Position numbers and translations under genes: made by a program. The notes beneath the pieces are model-generated. The model searched no databases. It saw only the letters and a list, made by a program, of their open reading frames with translations, and was not told the DNA's origin. 26,185 nucleotides of DNA from DATFKA01 sp042095835 (GTDB taxonomy: Bacteria; Bacteroidota; Bacteroidia; Chitinophagales; Saprospiraceae), in contig JBELML010000087.1 of NCBI GenBank assembly GCA_042095835.1, positions 1-26,185 on the forward strand. Direction: 5' to 3'. Positions 1 through 8,179 of the stretch are shown here, one piece after another; the first letter of the stretch is position 1; every line of letters begins with the position of its first letter.

Positions 1-41
1 CCTTAAAAGATGTTTTTGATAGCCCAACAAGGAAACTTTAA
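1..41 (+). CDS. Possible C-terminal end of an upstream gene (partial)
   Basis: The third reading frame is open from the window edge to a TAA at 39-41 and would encode a tail ending in DSPTRKL. The next gene starts 18 bases later, which would suit an operon. The fragment is too short to identify, so this is only a possible gene end. Confidence 0.3.
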   Translation, partial: LKDVFDSPTRKL

Positions 42-59
42 ACAGCTTCAATAAAAAAT

Positions 60-1532
60 ATGTCATCATCTACCAATACGCCAAAAATTGTTGAGCTTAT
101 AGATCAGCCACTGCTAGAGGTATTAAATGAAATGGATGCTTCAGTAGACACTTTTTCTGTGTATAATCCTGCTACAAATGAGGTCTTAGCCAGAGTGAAA
201 GATCAGGGAGTTCCTGAGGTGGAATTATTTATTGATCAGGCGCATTTTGCCTTTTCAAACTGGAAAAAACGGAGCGTTGACGAAAGATCGCTACTGCTAA
301 AAAGCTGGGCAAATCTTATTCGAGAACAGGTAGATGATCTCAGTTTAATAATGACTTTAGAGCAGGGTAAACCTTTGGCAGAGTCCAAAGGAGAAATCCT
401 ATATTCGGCAGGATTCTTAGATTGGTATGCCGTAGAAGCTCAAAATGCTACCGGCAGAATCATGCCCGCACATCGACCAGAGCAGCGGCTGCTGGTTAGC
501 TATCAAGCACTGGGGGTGGGCGCCATAATCACGCCCTGGAATTTTCCAGCATTGATGATCTTGAGAGCAGCAGCTCCAGCCTTAGCCGCAGGCTGTACCG
601 TGGTGGTCAAACCAGCAGATCTTACTCCTCTAACCGCACTGGCCATTGCTGATTTAGCCATAAAAAGTGGTATTCCTACTGATGTCTTTAGGATCATTAC
701 CTGTTCCAAAGAAAAGACGCCTTCAATAGGTGCTTTATTGACAGCTAGTCCTAAAATTCATAAAATCAGTTTCACCGGATCTACTCCAGTGGGTAAACTT
801 CTAGCCCAAGCGGGTACGCCTACCTTGACACGGATGAGTTTGGAACTAGGAGGCAATGCCCCTTTTATCATCTTTGAAGATGCGGACTTAGATGCTGCTC
901 TAGAAGGTTTGATCGCCTCAAAGTTTAGGAATGCTGGTCAAGCTTGTGTTGCCGCTAACCGTATTTTTATTCAAGAGCGTATTTATGCTAGGTTCATTCC
1001 TCGACTTATCCATAAAATAGAAGCTCTAATCGTCGGAGATGGTGTCGAAGCAACTACAGTTATAGGTCCTTTGATTTCCGAAGCAGCTATTGAAAAAGCA
1101 GAGCGACTTGTTGAAGATGCTCTAGCTAAAGGAGGTACACTATTAGTTGGTGGAAAACGCCACCTCAAAGGCACTCATTTTTTTGAACCTACCTTAATAG
1201 CCAATAACACAGAGGAAATAGAGGCTTATAGTTGTGAGATTTTTGCGCCAATTGCGATGGTCTATACGTTCAAAACGGAGGCTGAAGTATTAGCGAAAGC
1301 CAACGATACGATTTATGGATTAGCGGCCTATTTCTATTCGCAAGACCGAGCGCGTTGCTGGCGTATGTCGGAGGGATTAGATGCTGGGATCGTCTGTGAA
1401 AATACAGTAGCTTTTTCGAGTGCAAGGACGCCTTTCGGAGGGTTCAAGCAATCTGGAATCGGTCGCGATGGTGGTGTCGAAGGGCTGAGAGAATGGCAAG
1501 AGGTCAAGTATCGATGTATTGGAGGATTATGA
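60..1532 (+). CDS. NAD(P)-dependent aldehyde dehydrogenase, succinate-semialdehyde dehydrogenase-like
   Basis: This 490-residue protein is a full-length member of the ALDH superfamily, which oxidises aldehydes to acids with NAD(P)+ in the cytoplasm. It shows the TPWNFP motif (about 158-163), cofactor lysine in VVVKPA (K184), FTGST (238-242), the general base glutamate in LELGGNAPF (E262), the catalytic cysteine in NAGQAC (C296), and a GFKQSGIGRDGG tail motif near 466-477. Overall it is closest to the GabD/succinate-semialdehyde group. The exact aldehyde cannot be told from sequence. The ATG at 60 follows an A-rich leader (AATAAAAAAT), normal for Bacteroidota. The next gene, an iron-type alcohol dehydrogenase, starts 66 bases after the stop, so the pair may interconvert an alcohol, aldehyde and acid, for example in 4-hydroxybutyrate metabolism. 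That pathway is inference. Confidence 0.9.
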   Translation: MSSSTNTPKIVELIDQPLLEVLNEMDASVDTFSVYNPATNEVLARVKDQGVPEVELFIDQAHFAFSNWKKRSVDERSLLLKSWANLIREQVDDLSLIMTLEQGKPLAESKGEILYSAGFLDWYAVEAQNATGRIMPAHRPEQRLLVSYQALGVGAIITPWNFPALMILRAAAPALAAGCTVVVKPADLTPLTALAIADLAIKSGIPTDVFRIITCSKEKTPSIGALLTASPKIHKISFTGSTPVGKLLAQAGTPTLTRMSLELGGNAPFIIFEDADLDAALEGLIASKFRNAGQACVAANRIFIQERIYARFIPRLIHKIEALIVGDGVEATTVIGPLISEAAIEKAERLVEDALAKGGTLLVGGKRHLKGTHFFEPTLIANNTEEIEAYSCEIFAPIAMVYTFKTEAEVLAKANDTIYGLAAYFYSQDRARCWRMSEGLDAGIVCENTVAFSSARTPFGGFKQSGIGRDGGVEGLREWQEVKYRCIGGL

Positions 1533-1598
1533 TGGAATTGATGACTTGCTGAAGTTTTGGTTTTTAAAACAACGTACGTAAACTCTAATTTCCTTTAT

Positions 1599-2750
1599 AT
1601 GGATTTTGATTACAAAACACCGAGTAGAATTATTTCCAGGAAAGGCTGTAGCACTGATTTAGATTTCTTTGGCAGCCTGCAACCTTCTGGAAAGATTTTG
1701 TTGGTCACTGATGCCAGCTTGGTCAAGCTAGGGATAGCGACCAAGGTCATGGAGGCCATAGTTGAAGCAGGACTAGATATCATTGTTTTTGACCAAGTTG
1801 AACCAGAACCTAAAGTCAGCGTTGTTCGGAAAGCACTTGACTTTGCGAAAGGGGAATCGATTTCTACAGTTATTGGTCTAGGTGGCGGTAGCCCAATGGA
1901 TATTGCAAAGATCCTGGCTTTACTACTCCAGTCTCCCCAAGAAATTAGCGCTCTTTATGGCGTTGGCAATTGTCAAGGAGATCGACTCCCACTAATTTTA
2001 ATTCCTACCACTGCTGGCACGGGCTCTGAGGTTACTCACGTAGCTGTTGTGACAGGAGATGATGGAGAGAAAAGTCCAATTGTCGATGCCACATTGATTT
2101 GTGATACAGTATTGTTAGATGCGGAGCTAACTATCGGTTTGCCTCCTAGAATTACGGCTGCAACAGGAATTGATGCAATGGTACATGCTATGGAAGCTTT
2201 CACTTCGGGCGTCCGTAAAAATATAGTATCCGATCAATTAGCCATTCGTGCTTTCCAATTGCTTTATCATAATATAGAAGAAGCTGTCCATAATGGCAGT
2301 AATTTGAAAGCTCGAGAAGCGATGCTATTGGGATCAATGATGGCAGGTTTAGCTTTCGCCAATGCTACTGTTGGTGCGGTGCATGCGCTTTCTTATCCCT
2401 TGGGGGCTCGCTATCATTTACCACATGGTGAGAGTAATGCATTGGTCATGGTGCCGGTGATGCAATTTAATAGTAAAAAAGCTTTTCCGCTATATGCGGC
2501 TTTGTGCAAAATTGTACATCCTGAACAGAATGAATCTCCTGAAAGGGCTTTGTCAAATTATCTATTGGATCAAATTGCCAAGCTCATTCCTGCTCTCGGA
2601 TTACCCACCCAACTCTCTGCCTATGGAATTGGGAGAGAGGACTTGGAGGAGCTGGTAATGGGCACCTTACACCAAGCCCGTCTGCTCACTTACAATTATA
2701 CGCCTATGGAAAAAGCCGATATCCAGGCTGTTTTTGAGTCTTTATTATAA
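1599..2750 (+). CDS. Iron-containing alcohol dehydrogenase
   Basis: This is a group III (Fe-dependent) alcohol dehydrogenase of 383 residues, the usual family length. It has the NAD-binding GGGSPMD motif (95-101), PTTAGTGSEVT (136-146), and all four expected metal ligands: D192 and H196 in GIDAMVH, H262 in VHALSY, and H276 in LPHGESN. The histidine in the HPLG motif of E. coli FucO is a tyrosine here (Y266, SYPLG), as in some maleylacetate or 4-hydroxybutyrate type relatives from memory. I chose the ATG at 1599; an in-frame TTG at 1557 would add 14 residues that do not look like the family. It follows the aldehyde dehydrogenase on the same strand. Its stop is only three bases from the convergent stop at 2754, leaving no room for a private terminator. 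The substrate is unknown. Confidence 0.88.
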   Translation: MDFDYKTPSRIISRKGCSTDLDFFGSLQPSGKILLVTDASLVKLGIATKVMEAIVEAGLDIIVFDQVEPEPKVSVVRKALDFAKGESISTVIGLGGGSPMDIAKILALLLQSPQEISALYGVGNCQGDRLPLILIPTTAGTGSEVTHVAVVTGDDGEKSPIVDATLICDTVLLDAELTIGLPPRITAATGIDAMVHAMEAFTSGVRKNIVSDQLAIRAFQLLYHNIEEAVHNGSNLKAREAMLLGSMMAGLAFANATVGAVHALSYPLGARYHLPHGESNALVMVPVMQFNSKKAFPLYAALCKIVHPEQNESPERALSNYLLDQIAKLIPALGLPTQLSAYGIGREDLEELVMGTLHQARLLTYNYTPMEKADIQAVFESLL

Positions 2751-2753
2751 CAA

Positions 2754-3740
2754 TTAGGGGACGAGCACCACATTCCCCCTTTTGCGGCCAGTGTCGATAT
2801 ATTGGTGCGCCTCTCTAATGGCTTCGAGTGGATAACTTTTGTCGATAACCGCTTTTAGCTGCCCTTTAGTAAAACCTTCTTTGATCTGGTTTAGTAAAGG
2901 TAAAAATGCCTCTTTAGGGAGAAGGCCCGTGGCCGAGAATTTGGCTTTCTTTTTACCAAAATTGCTGCTCCAAAGCATTTGAAAAAGTAAAGGCAACTTT
3001 AAAACAGGGGACATATAAATGCCATTAGATTTTAGGGCCCTTTTACTTTTGCTAAAGGAGGATTTTCCGATCGTATCATAAATGACATCGTAGCGCTCTC
3101 CCGTACGGGTGAAGTCCGTGGTGGTATAGTCGATGACTTGATCCGCACCTAATGATTGCACCAATTCGATATTGCGCGTACTGCATACACCCGTCACATG
3201 GGCGCCTACCTGTTTAGCAATTTGCACCGCGGCCGTGCCTAGGCTACCCGATGCGCCATTAATTAGTATTTTTTGACCAGCTTGAAGATGCGCTAAGTTT
3301 TGAATGAAATTGAGGGAGGTCACCAAGCCATCGCAGGCAGTGGCGGCTTCTGCAAAAGAGAGGCTATTAGGTTTCTTGATCACAATCCCATCTTCGGGCA
3401 AACAGACGAATTCGGCATTCGCCCGAAAGCCCATTGCGGTTTCTCCAAAAACGGCATCACCTATTTGGAATCGCTGTACAGCATCTCCAAGCTCTACCAC
3501 GATGCCCGCAAAACCAGTACCAGGAATGATGTTTTTGGGCTTGGACAAACCCAAGAAGAAACGGGCGAAAAATGGGTTGCCGCTACGCATCATAGCGTCT
3601 GCCGTGGTGACCGGCGTAGCTTTGACCTGAACCAATATTTCATGAGCTTGTGGCTTAGGTCTTTCAAATTCTTGGACTTGTAGAACTTCGTGATTGCCAT
3701 ATCCAGTGACGGCTGCTGCTTTCATAGTGACGACATTCAT
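2754..3740 (-). CDS. Zinc-independent MDR-family NAD(P)-dependent oxidoreductase
   Basis: This 328-residue medium-chain dehydrogenase/reductase is of the quinone oxidoreductase type. It has an N-terminal GroES-like fold (about 6-130), then a Rossmann fold with NGASGSLGTAAVQIA (161-175) and LGADQVIDY (198-206). The catalytic and structural zinc cysteines are absent, as expected for quinone or enone reductases. The likely reaction is NADPH-dependent reduction of a quinone or enone; the substrate is unknown. A second ATG at residue 6 (3725) is a possible start. The ATG at 3740 is preceded by AAAGGA, though very closely. The gene lies 108 bases downstream of the cyclase/AraC regulator on the same strand, with an inverted repeat between them, so it is a plausible target of that regulator. 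Confidence 0.85.
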   Translation of the reverse strand: MNVVTMKAAAVTGYGNHEVLQVQEFERPKPQAHEILVQVKATPVTTADAMMRSGNPFFARFFLGLSKPKNIIPGTGFAGIVVELGDAVQRFQIGDAVFGETAMGFRANAEFVCLPEDGIVIKKPNSLSFAEAATACDGLVTSLNFIQNLAHLQAGQKILINGASGSLGTAAVQIAKQVGAHVTGVCSTRNIELVQSLGADQVIDYTTTDFTRTGERYDVIYDTIGKSSFSKSKRALKSNGIYMSPVLKLPLLFQMLWSSNFGKKKAKFSATGLLPKEAFLPLLNQIKEGFTKGQLKAVIDKSYPLEAIREAHQYIDTGRKRGNVVLVP

Positions 3741-3807
3741 TTCCTTTGTTTTTGATGATTTGTAAAAAGTTATTGATACAAAGGACGCCGGAAATGAGGC
3801 GGGAATC

Positions 3808-3829
3808 GTTCGGGTTTCAAAATCCGAAC
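3808..3829. promoter_or_regulatory. Inverted repeat between regulator gene and oxidoreductase gene
   Basis: GTTCGGGTTT (3808-3817) and AAATCCGAAC (3820-3829) form a 10-bp dyad with one G-T wobble and a two-base centre. It lies 68 bases upstream of the oxidoreductase start and just past the stop of the cyclase/AraC gene. No T-run follows on the minus strand, so an operator fits better than a terminator. This is inference. Confidence 0.35.
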
Positions 3830-3848
3830 ATAGAAGTTGATGCTCAAA

Positions 3849-6188
3849 CTAATTGTTAACTACCTCTTTCCAATAAACGCTTGGTGTCTTCCCTTCCATT
3901 TTTTTGAAAAAGGTATTAAAAACGGTCTTGGAGTTAAAGCCCGAATCGTAGGCCAAGGCGAGGATAGTGAGTTGGTGATTACGAGGATCAGTTACTTTGG
4001 TTTTGAAAGTCTGCAAACGGTAGCTATTGACAAATTCGGAGAAGTTTTGGCTTAGTCCTTCGTTGAGTAATTGGGATAAATAGTTGGGAGCTATGTCCAG
4101 TTGTTCGGCGAGACTACGTAGACTGAGATCAGCATCTAGATAGGGCTTCTCTTCGGCCATGAATTGCAATAAGCGGTCTTTATGGTCTTGTAGTTCTGTT
4201 TTGCTGAAAAGTGTTTTTTTGTACTTCCTTTTTGGCCAATCGAAGGTGGTGTTTTCACCAATTACCTGGCGCACAAATTCTTGAAATCTGGGGGCGGTTT
4301 GGAGGGACTCATGCATAGGCTCCGAATTCAGGTAAACGAGCATTGGTAGGCGTTTGGCAATGGCCTGTTCTATCCAATACAAAGCTTTTTCTTTTCGACC
4401 AGCGAGGGCATTGCAGAGGATAAGAAAATTTAAGGCACGATCCATGAGTGCTGTTTCTAGCTTCTCCTCAATTTGTTGGAGCCTACTATCTAGCTGGTCT
4501 TTTGCGCCCATAGCAGCATAGCATAGACTGATGCCACCTAGCTTGAGAATATCTTCTTGAGGCTGGTCTGCTAGGCTTTGAAAATAACTCAGACCCTCTG
4601 CGTATTGGCCAAGCATAAGCAAGCATTGTCCTTTATACAAGCTTGGTGGCATAAAGCCTGGACTGTAGCTTATGGCTTTATCAAAAGATTGAATTGCTGC
4701 CTTATACTGCTTGTTGGAATACAAGATACAACCGTGGAGGTGATAGTTGATTCCCGACAGTGGGTCGAGTTCTTGAGCGGTATCAATATAATGAAGCGCT
4801 GCCTTAAATTTACGCTCTGCTAAGAGCATAGAAGCCATCGATTGATAGTATTCTACAGTAGGACGCACCGAGAAGGATTGCTGTACGTGTTGATAAGCCT
4901 TAGGGAGATCCCAAGCCTGTAGAAATGCCATATAAGAAAGCTGCAATTGACACTCAGGCAGGTCGGGCGCTAATTGAATAGCCTGTTCGAGATATGTACT
5001 ACCCTTGAAAAAGGCTTCTCCCGCTGGAAGAAAACCAATGGTGCCTAACATCGTGTATCCCAAATGCATCCCTAGATGCGCATGGGCATAATCGGGTGCT
5101 TGTACTAAGATTTCTTGAAGGATATCCAAACCCATTTTGATATCTGATTGGGTCATCTTCAGGATGTGGTATCGCCCTTTTAGGTAGCTTTTATAGTAGT
5201 CGATAGATACGGGTGGTGCTTCTACGAGACTAGGTTCGATTTCTAAATGGCCAATGTGTTCTCTCAGTTTATCTGCTACCAGTAAACTGACTTCATCTTG
5301 TACGGCAAACAAATCCTCCACCGACCGGTCAAAGCTTTCTGACCAGAAGTGGAAGTCCTCGGCTACATCAATTAACTGAATACTGATACGCATTTTATTT
5401 CCCCAAAGCCGAATGCTCCCTTCCAGGATGATCGACACCTTGAGTTGTTCGGAGATTTGAGCTAGGCTTTGGGTTTTATTTTTAAAGAAAAAAGAGGAAG
5501 TGCGAGAGGTTACTTTCAGGCCTTCAATTTTAGAAAGGGCATTAATGAGCTCCTCTGTGAGGCCGTCGCAGAAATACTCATTATTGGTATCTGCACTCAA
5601 ATTGAGCAGAGGCAAGACCGCAATGGAGGTCGCTTGTGCGGTTTTTAGTTGTTGGACTTGGTTGGCTTTGGGTAGTTGCAAACCTTTGGCTTTGATGGCA
5701 AATACCTCAATGGGTTGGGCTACATTTTTCAACTCAAATATCCCCAAGGAGTAAGTCTGGATATAAAGATGGTTGGCCAATTCTGCGTTGAGCTTTCCTG
5801 ATAAAAAAACTGCACCTGCTACGCCCAGGCTTTCGATACGGGCAGTGATATTGACGCTATCGCCATAGATCTCGGTACCATCATAAACGATATCGCCAAT
5901 ATGTAAGCCAATTCGTAGCGGGACGATATCACCCCTTTGGAGCTCCTGCTGAATGGCAATAGCACAGTTGACCGCCTCTATACCACTTTGGAAAATACTA
6001 AGGGTGCCATCTCCAAAATATTGCAAAATCTCACCATGATATTGGGTGTGCAATTGATTGAAGACGGCGCGATGTCTTTTTCGCACCTTGACCGCTTGGC
6101 TTTCATCCTGGCCCATGAGTTTGGTGTACCCTACAATGTCGGTAAACATGATGGCTGCTAGGCGGCGGTGTTGATTGGGTTGGTCCAT
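3849..6188 (-). CDS. Class III nucleotide cyclase / TolB-N (FlgO-like) / TPR / AraC-type HTH fusion regulator
   Basis: This 779-residue protein carries four modules. Residues 8-165 are a class III cyclase domain with metal aspartates D17 (FTDIVGY) and D60 (YFGDGT) and transition-state residues N113 and R117 (VNITAR). Residues 187-310 resemble the TolB-N/FlgO-like domain often joined to bacterial cyclases (IAVLPLLNLS, GLTEELINAL, LEGSIR). Residues about 330-640 are helical TPR-like repeats. The last 110 residues are an AraC-type helix-turn-helix pair (LRSLAEQLDIAPNYLSQLLN and ALAYDSGFNSKTVFNTFFK). No membrane segment or signal peptide is seen, so it is probably cytoplasmic. The usual substrate-specifying Lys/Asp pair is Q56/E106, so nucleotide choice, or activity at all, is uncertain. 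It may sense through the TPRs and directly control transcription, perhaps of the oxidoreductase gene downstream. Confidence 0.85.
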   Translation of the reverse strand: MDQPNQHRRLAAIMFTDIVGYTKLMGQDESQAVKVRKRHRAVFNQLHTQYHGEILQYFGDGTLSIFQSGIEAVNCAIAIQQELQRGDIVPLRIGLHIGDIVYDGTEIYGDSVNITARIESLGVAGAVFLSGKLNAELANHLYIQTYSLGIFELKNVAQPIEVFAIKAKGLQLPKANQVQQLKTAQATSIAVLPLLNLSADTNNEYFCDGLTEELINALSKIEGLKVTSRTSSFFFKNKTQSLAQISEQLKVSIILEGSIRLWGNKMRISIQLIDVAEDFHFWSESFDRSVEDLFAVQDEVSLLVADKLREHIGHLEIEPSLVEAPPVSIDYYKSYLKGRYHILKMTQSDIKMGLDILQEILVQAPDYAHAHLGMHLGYTMLGTIGFLPAGEAFFKGSTYLEQAIQLAPDLPECQLQLSYMAFLQAWDLPKAYQHVQQSFSVRPTVEYYQSMASMLLAERKFKAALHYIDTAQELDPLSGINYHLHGCILYSNKQYKAAIQSFDKAISYSPGFMPPSLYKGQCLLMLGQYAEGLSYFQSLADQPQEDILKLGGISLCYAAMGAKDQLDSRLQQIEEKLETALMDRALNFLILCNALAGRKEKALYWIEQAIAKRLPMLVYLNSEPMHESLQTAPRFQEFVRQVIGENTTFDWPKRKYKKTLFSKTELQDHKDRLLQFMAEEKPYLDADLSLRSLAEQLDIAPNYLSQLLNEGLSQNFSEFVNSYRLQTFKTKVTDPRNHQLTILALAYDSGFNSKTVFNTFFKKMEGKTPSVYWKEVVNN

Positions 6189-6250
6189 GTGATGTTTGAG
6201 GAAGTAGCGTTTTTACTTTAACCTGAAATTTAAAATAAAAACCTCAATCA

Positions 6251-6673
6251 TCAAACGATGTCTGCCTGAGCTGCTGTTTTTTTAGACGTAAAGTAGATCA
6301 GAGAAGTCAATACACAAATGGCCATGTATACGGCTACTAGGTAGCGCCCTACGAATCGAGACTCTAAATACACCTCCTGGTACTGCATACCTAAGCCACC
6401 TATAAAGTAACTCAGCGGGATGAGCACCAAGATATAGGGGGCTAGATGCTTTGCTTTCCAAAAGATCAGAAGAAAGATGAAGCCTGTCAGGAAATTGGAG
6501 ATACCAAAGGCACTCATTAATACCAAGCTGTCGGAGGTCAGTTCAATTCCGGCTAGGTGCTCTGCTGAATAACGGATGTTGTAGGTATGAGCAATGCCTC
6601 TTTTTATATCAAGCAGTCCGGCAAGTAGCAGAACGATGGCGCTTATTTTTGCGGCCAATGGTCTATTTAGCAT
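6251..6673 (-). CDS. Hypothetical four-helix membrane protein
   Basis: I do not recognise this 140-residue protein. It has four predicted membrane helices (about 6-23, 49-71, 77-95, 109-128), a short polar loop around 30-48, and a lysine-rich tail. I chose the ATG at 6673. A further in-frame ATG at 6766 would add 31 residues reading through AT-rich DNA that looks like promoter, and it falls inside a perfect inverted repeat. The gene lies 62 bases upstream of the cyclase regulator on the same strand and might be cotranscribed with it. Function is unknown. Confidence 0.65.
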   Translation of the reverse strand: MLNRPLAAKISAIVLLLAGLLDIKRGIAHTYNIRYSAEHLAGIELTSDSLVLMSAFGISNFLTGFIFLLIFWKAKHLAPYILVLIPLSYFIGGLGMQYQEVYLESRFVGRYLVAVYMAICVLTSLIYFTSKKTAAQADIV

Positions 6674-6739
6674 AATCTTTGATTTGATGATGGATGTTTT
6701 TAATATCGCTATCAATATGCTATAAATTATAATAGATCG

Positions 6740-6776
6740 ACCAGCTGATTTCCCCCAATTGAACAAATCAGCTGGT
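6740..6776. promoter_or_regulatory. 12-bp perfect inverted repeat upstream of membrane protein gene
   Basis: ACCAGCTGATTT (6740-6751) and AAATCAGCTGGT (6765-6776) are exact reverse complements around a 13-base loop. The repeat lies 67-103 bases upstream of the ATG at 6673, next to an AT-rich stretch (6721-6735) that could hold the promoter. It could be an operator or a structured RNA leader. No T-run follows on either strand, arguing against a terminator. Confidence 0.45.
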
Positions 6777-6833
6777 GAATTGCAGTAGGGTAGTAATAGC
6801 CCAAAAAGAACTTTCGATTTTGATGGAGTCTTT

Positions 6834-7107
6834 GTCCGTTACTAGTGCAAACGCACCAAAAGATTACCCTGTAATTTTTTATAATTCCTACTGAAACTCC
6901 AATTCAAAACCGCTCTAGCATCTTCATTTTTGTCATTCGATACAAAAACGAAGCAAAAAAATCTTGCCTAGCCAAACTCGTTCCACTCGAACAGTGCCTA
7001 GGCGGCCTCCCGCACTTCGCTTATCACCTTTTTTACACTTAATTTCGAGTAAAAAGCATTTTTTTTTAAGTTATTATTTTAATGCGTTTGCCCTAGTCCG
7101 TTACTAG
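6834..7107. repeat. Foldback repeat element (R1) flanked by a 12-bp direct repeat; one arm recurs at 26079-26179
   Basis: This gene-free stretch holds a compact element. GTCCGTTACTAG occurs in the same orientation at 6834-6845 and 7096-7107, like a target-site duplication. Just inside are inverted ends GCAAACGCA (6847-6855) and TGCGTTTGC (7083-7091). Inside lies an imperfect foldback (GCCTAG at 6966-6971 against CTAGGC at 6998-7003, with weaker pairing further out). The segment 6995-7095 matches the reverse complement of 26079-26179 at 90 of 101 positions without gaps. No open frame of note is present, so it looks like a non-autonomous mobile element or REP-type repeat. It ends two bases before the stop of the AI-2E gene. 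An ORF-free spacer (6777-6833) precedes it. Confidence 0.7.
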
Positions 7108-7108
7108 A

Positions 7109-8179
7109 CTAGCTTTCCTCCCCAAAATTTCCTTTTTCTGATAATAGGATGGCCGCATTCCGCGAACTAGGAAACTCCGCTAGGACAATCACTAATACCG
7201 AACTCAATGGGATCGCAATAGCAATGCCTGCCAAGCCCCAAAGTGAACCCCAAAAGGCCAATGAGAAGATCACAATCGTTGGACTCAAATTCAGGGTCTT
7301 TCCAGAGATTCGAGGCTCGATCACACTACCCATTAGTGTCTGTAGACCCTGGATAGCTAGGAATACAAAGAAACCCATCAGCGGTGATTCGAATTGAAAA
7401 ACGGCCAATAAAGCGGGCAGCAAAGTCGCAATAAAAGAGCCCAAATAGGGAATATAGTTGAGGAGAAACATCAGGAAGGCCCACAAGACGGGAAAATCTA
7501 CTCCAAAAAGGACCAAGATGATATAGCCAATCACACCCGTCAGAAAACTGATAAAGGTCTTTACTGAAAGGTACTGTTGGACAGAATCACCAATATGCTC
7601 CAAAACAGATTCGACCTCCTCCAAGTTCTCTTTATTTTTTACGATACGCTTGAGTTTGAGGGGAATCGTATGGCGCTCGGAAAGCATAAAAGCACTGTAG
7701 AGAATCACCATAAACAGATTGCCCAGAATAGCGGAGAAAGAACTAAAAAAGCCTGATAGAATGCCATTTAGATTCTCTACACTGATCTGGTCGCGGATTT
7801 CTTTACTCAAATCTTCTGTACCCGTAAGGTCACCAATTTGAATCAAAAGACTATTAAAGGTCTGCTCGTATTCTGGAGCTTTTGCTACGATTTGATCAAC
7901 ATTGGCAGATATGATCTCAACGATGGTGATGACCGCCGTCACTACGATTAATAGCACCAAGACACTTCGCAACCATTGGGGCAATGCTCTACCGCCGATC
8001 TTTACTTTTCCCATCAGCTCGACTAGTTCGTACACCAGAAAAGAAGCAAAAATGGCATAAATAAAAGGAATCAGGATCCCTTTGAAGTAAATCAGAAAAC
8101 CGATGATCAAGGCGACGAGGAGTAGCCAAAGGGTGCCGCGCAGTAAGGGTCTTGTTTTGTTCGTTTTTGTTTGGGTCAT
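7109..8179 (-). CDS. AI-2E family transporter (PerM/YdiK-like membrane protein)
   Basis: This 356-residue integral membrane protein belongs to the AI-2E transporter family (PF01594), whose usual length is about 340-370. It has two N-terminal helices (about 14-50), a third near 67-90, a central soluble stretch (about 95-140), and a C-terminal helical bundle with the typical LLNYIPYLGSFIA motif and a PxxxGxxxxL-type end. Members have been linked to export of autoinducer-2 and, in other bacteria, to sodium/proton exchange; the substrate here is unknown. The ATG at 8179 is preceded by an A-rich leader on the minus strand (AAACAAAAAC). It stands alone, with the R1 repeat abutting its stop codon and the outer-membrane barrel gene upstream on the same strand, 165 bases away. 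Confidence 0.88.
   Translation of the reverse strand: MTQTKTNKTRPLLRGTLWLLLVALIIGFLIYFKGILIPFIYAIFASFLVYELVELMGKVKIGGRALPQWLRSVLVLLIVVTAVITIVEIISANVDQIVAKAPEYEQTFNSLLIQIGDLTGTEDLSKEIRDQISVENLNGILSGFFSSFSAILGNLFMVILYSAFMLSERHTIPLKLKRIVKNKENLEEVESVLEHIGDSVQQYLSVKTFISFLTGVIGYIILVLFGVDFPVLWAFLMFLLNYIPYLGSFIATLLPALLAVFQFESPLMGFFVFLAIQGLQTLMGSVIEPRISGKTLNLSPTIVIFSLAFWGSLWGLAGIAIAIPLSSVLVIVLAEFPSSRNAAILLSEKGNFGEES

Noticed and set aside
1557..1598. In-frame TTG start extending the iron alcohol dehydrogenase by 14 residues
   Set aside because: The ATG at 1599 gives a protein of normal family length, and the extra residues do not resemble the family.
6674..6766. Longer start for the four-helix membrane protein
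   Set aside because: The extension covers AT-rich promoter-like DNA and begins inside a perfect inverted repeat.
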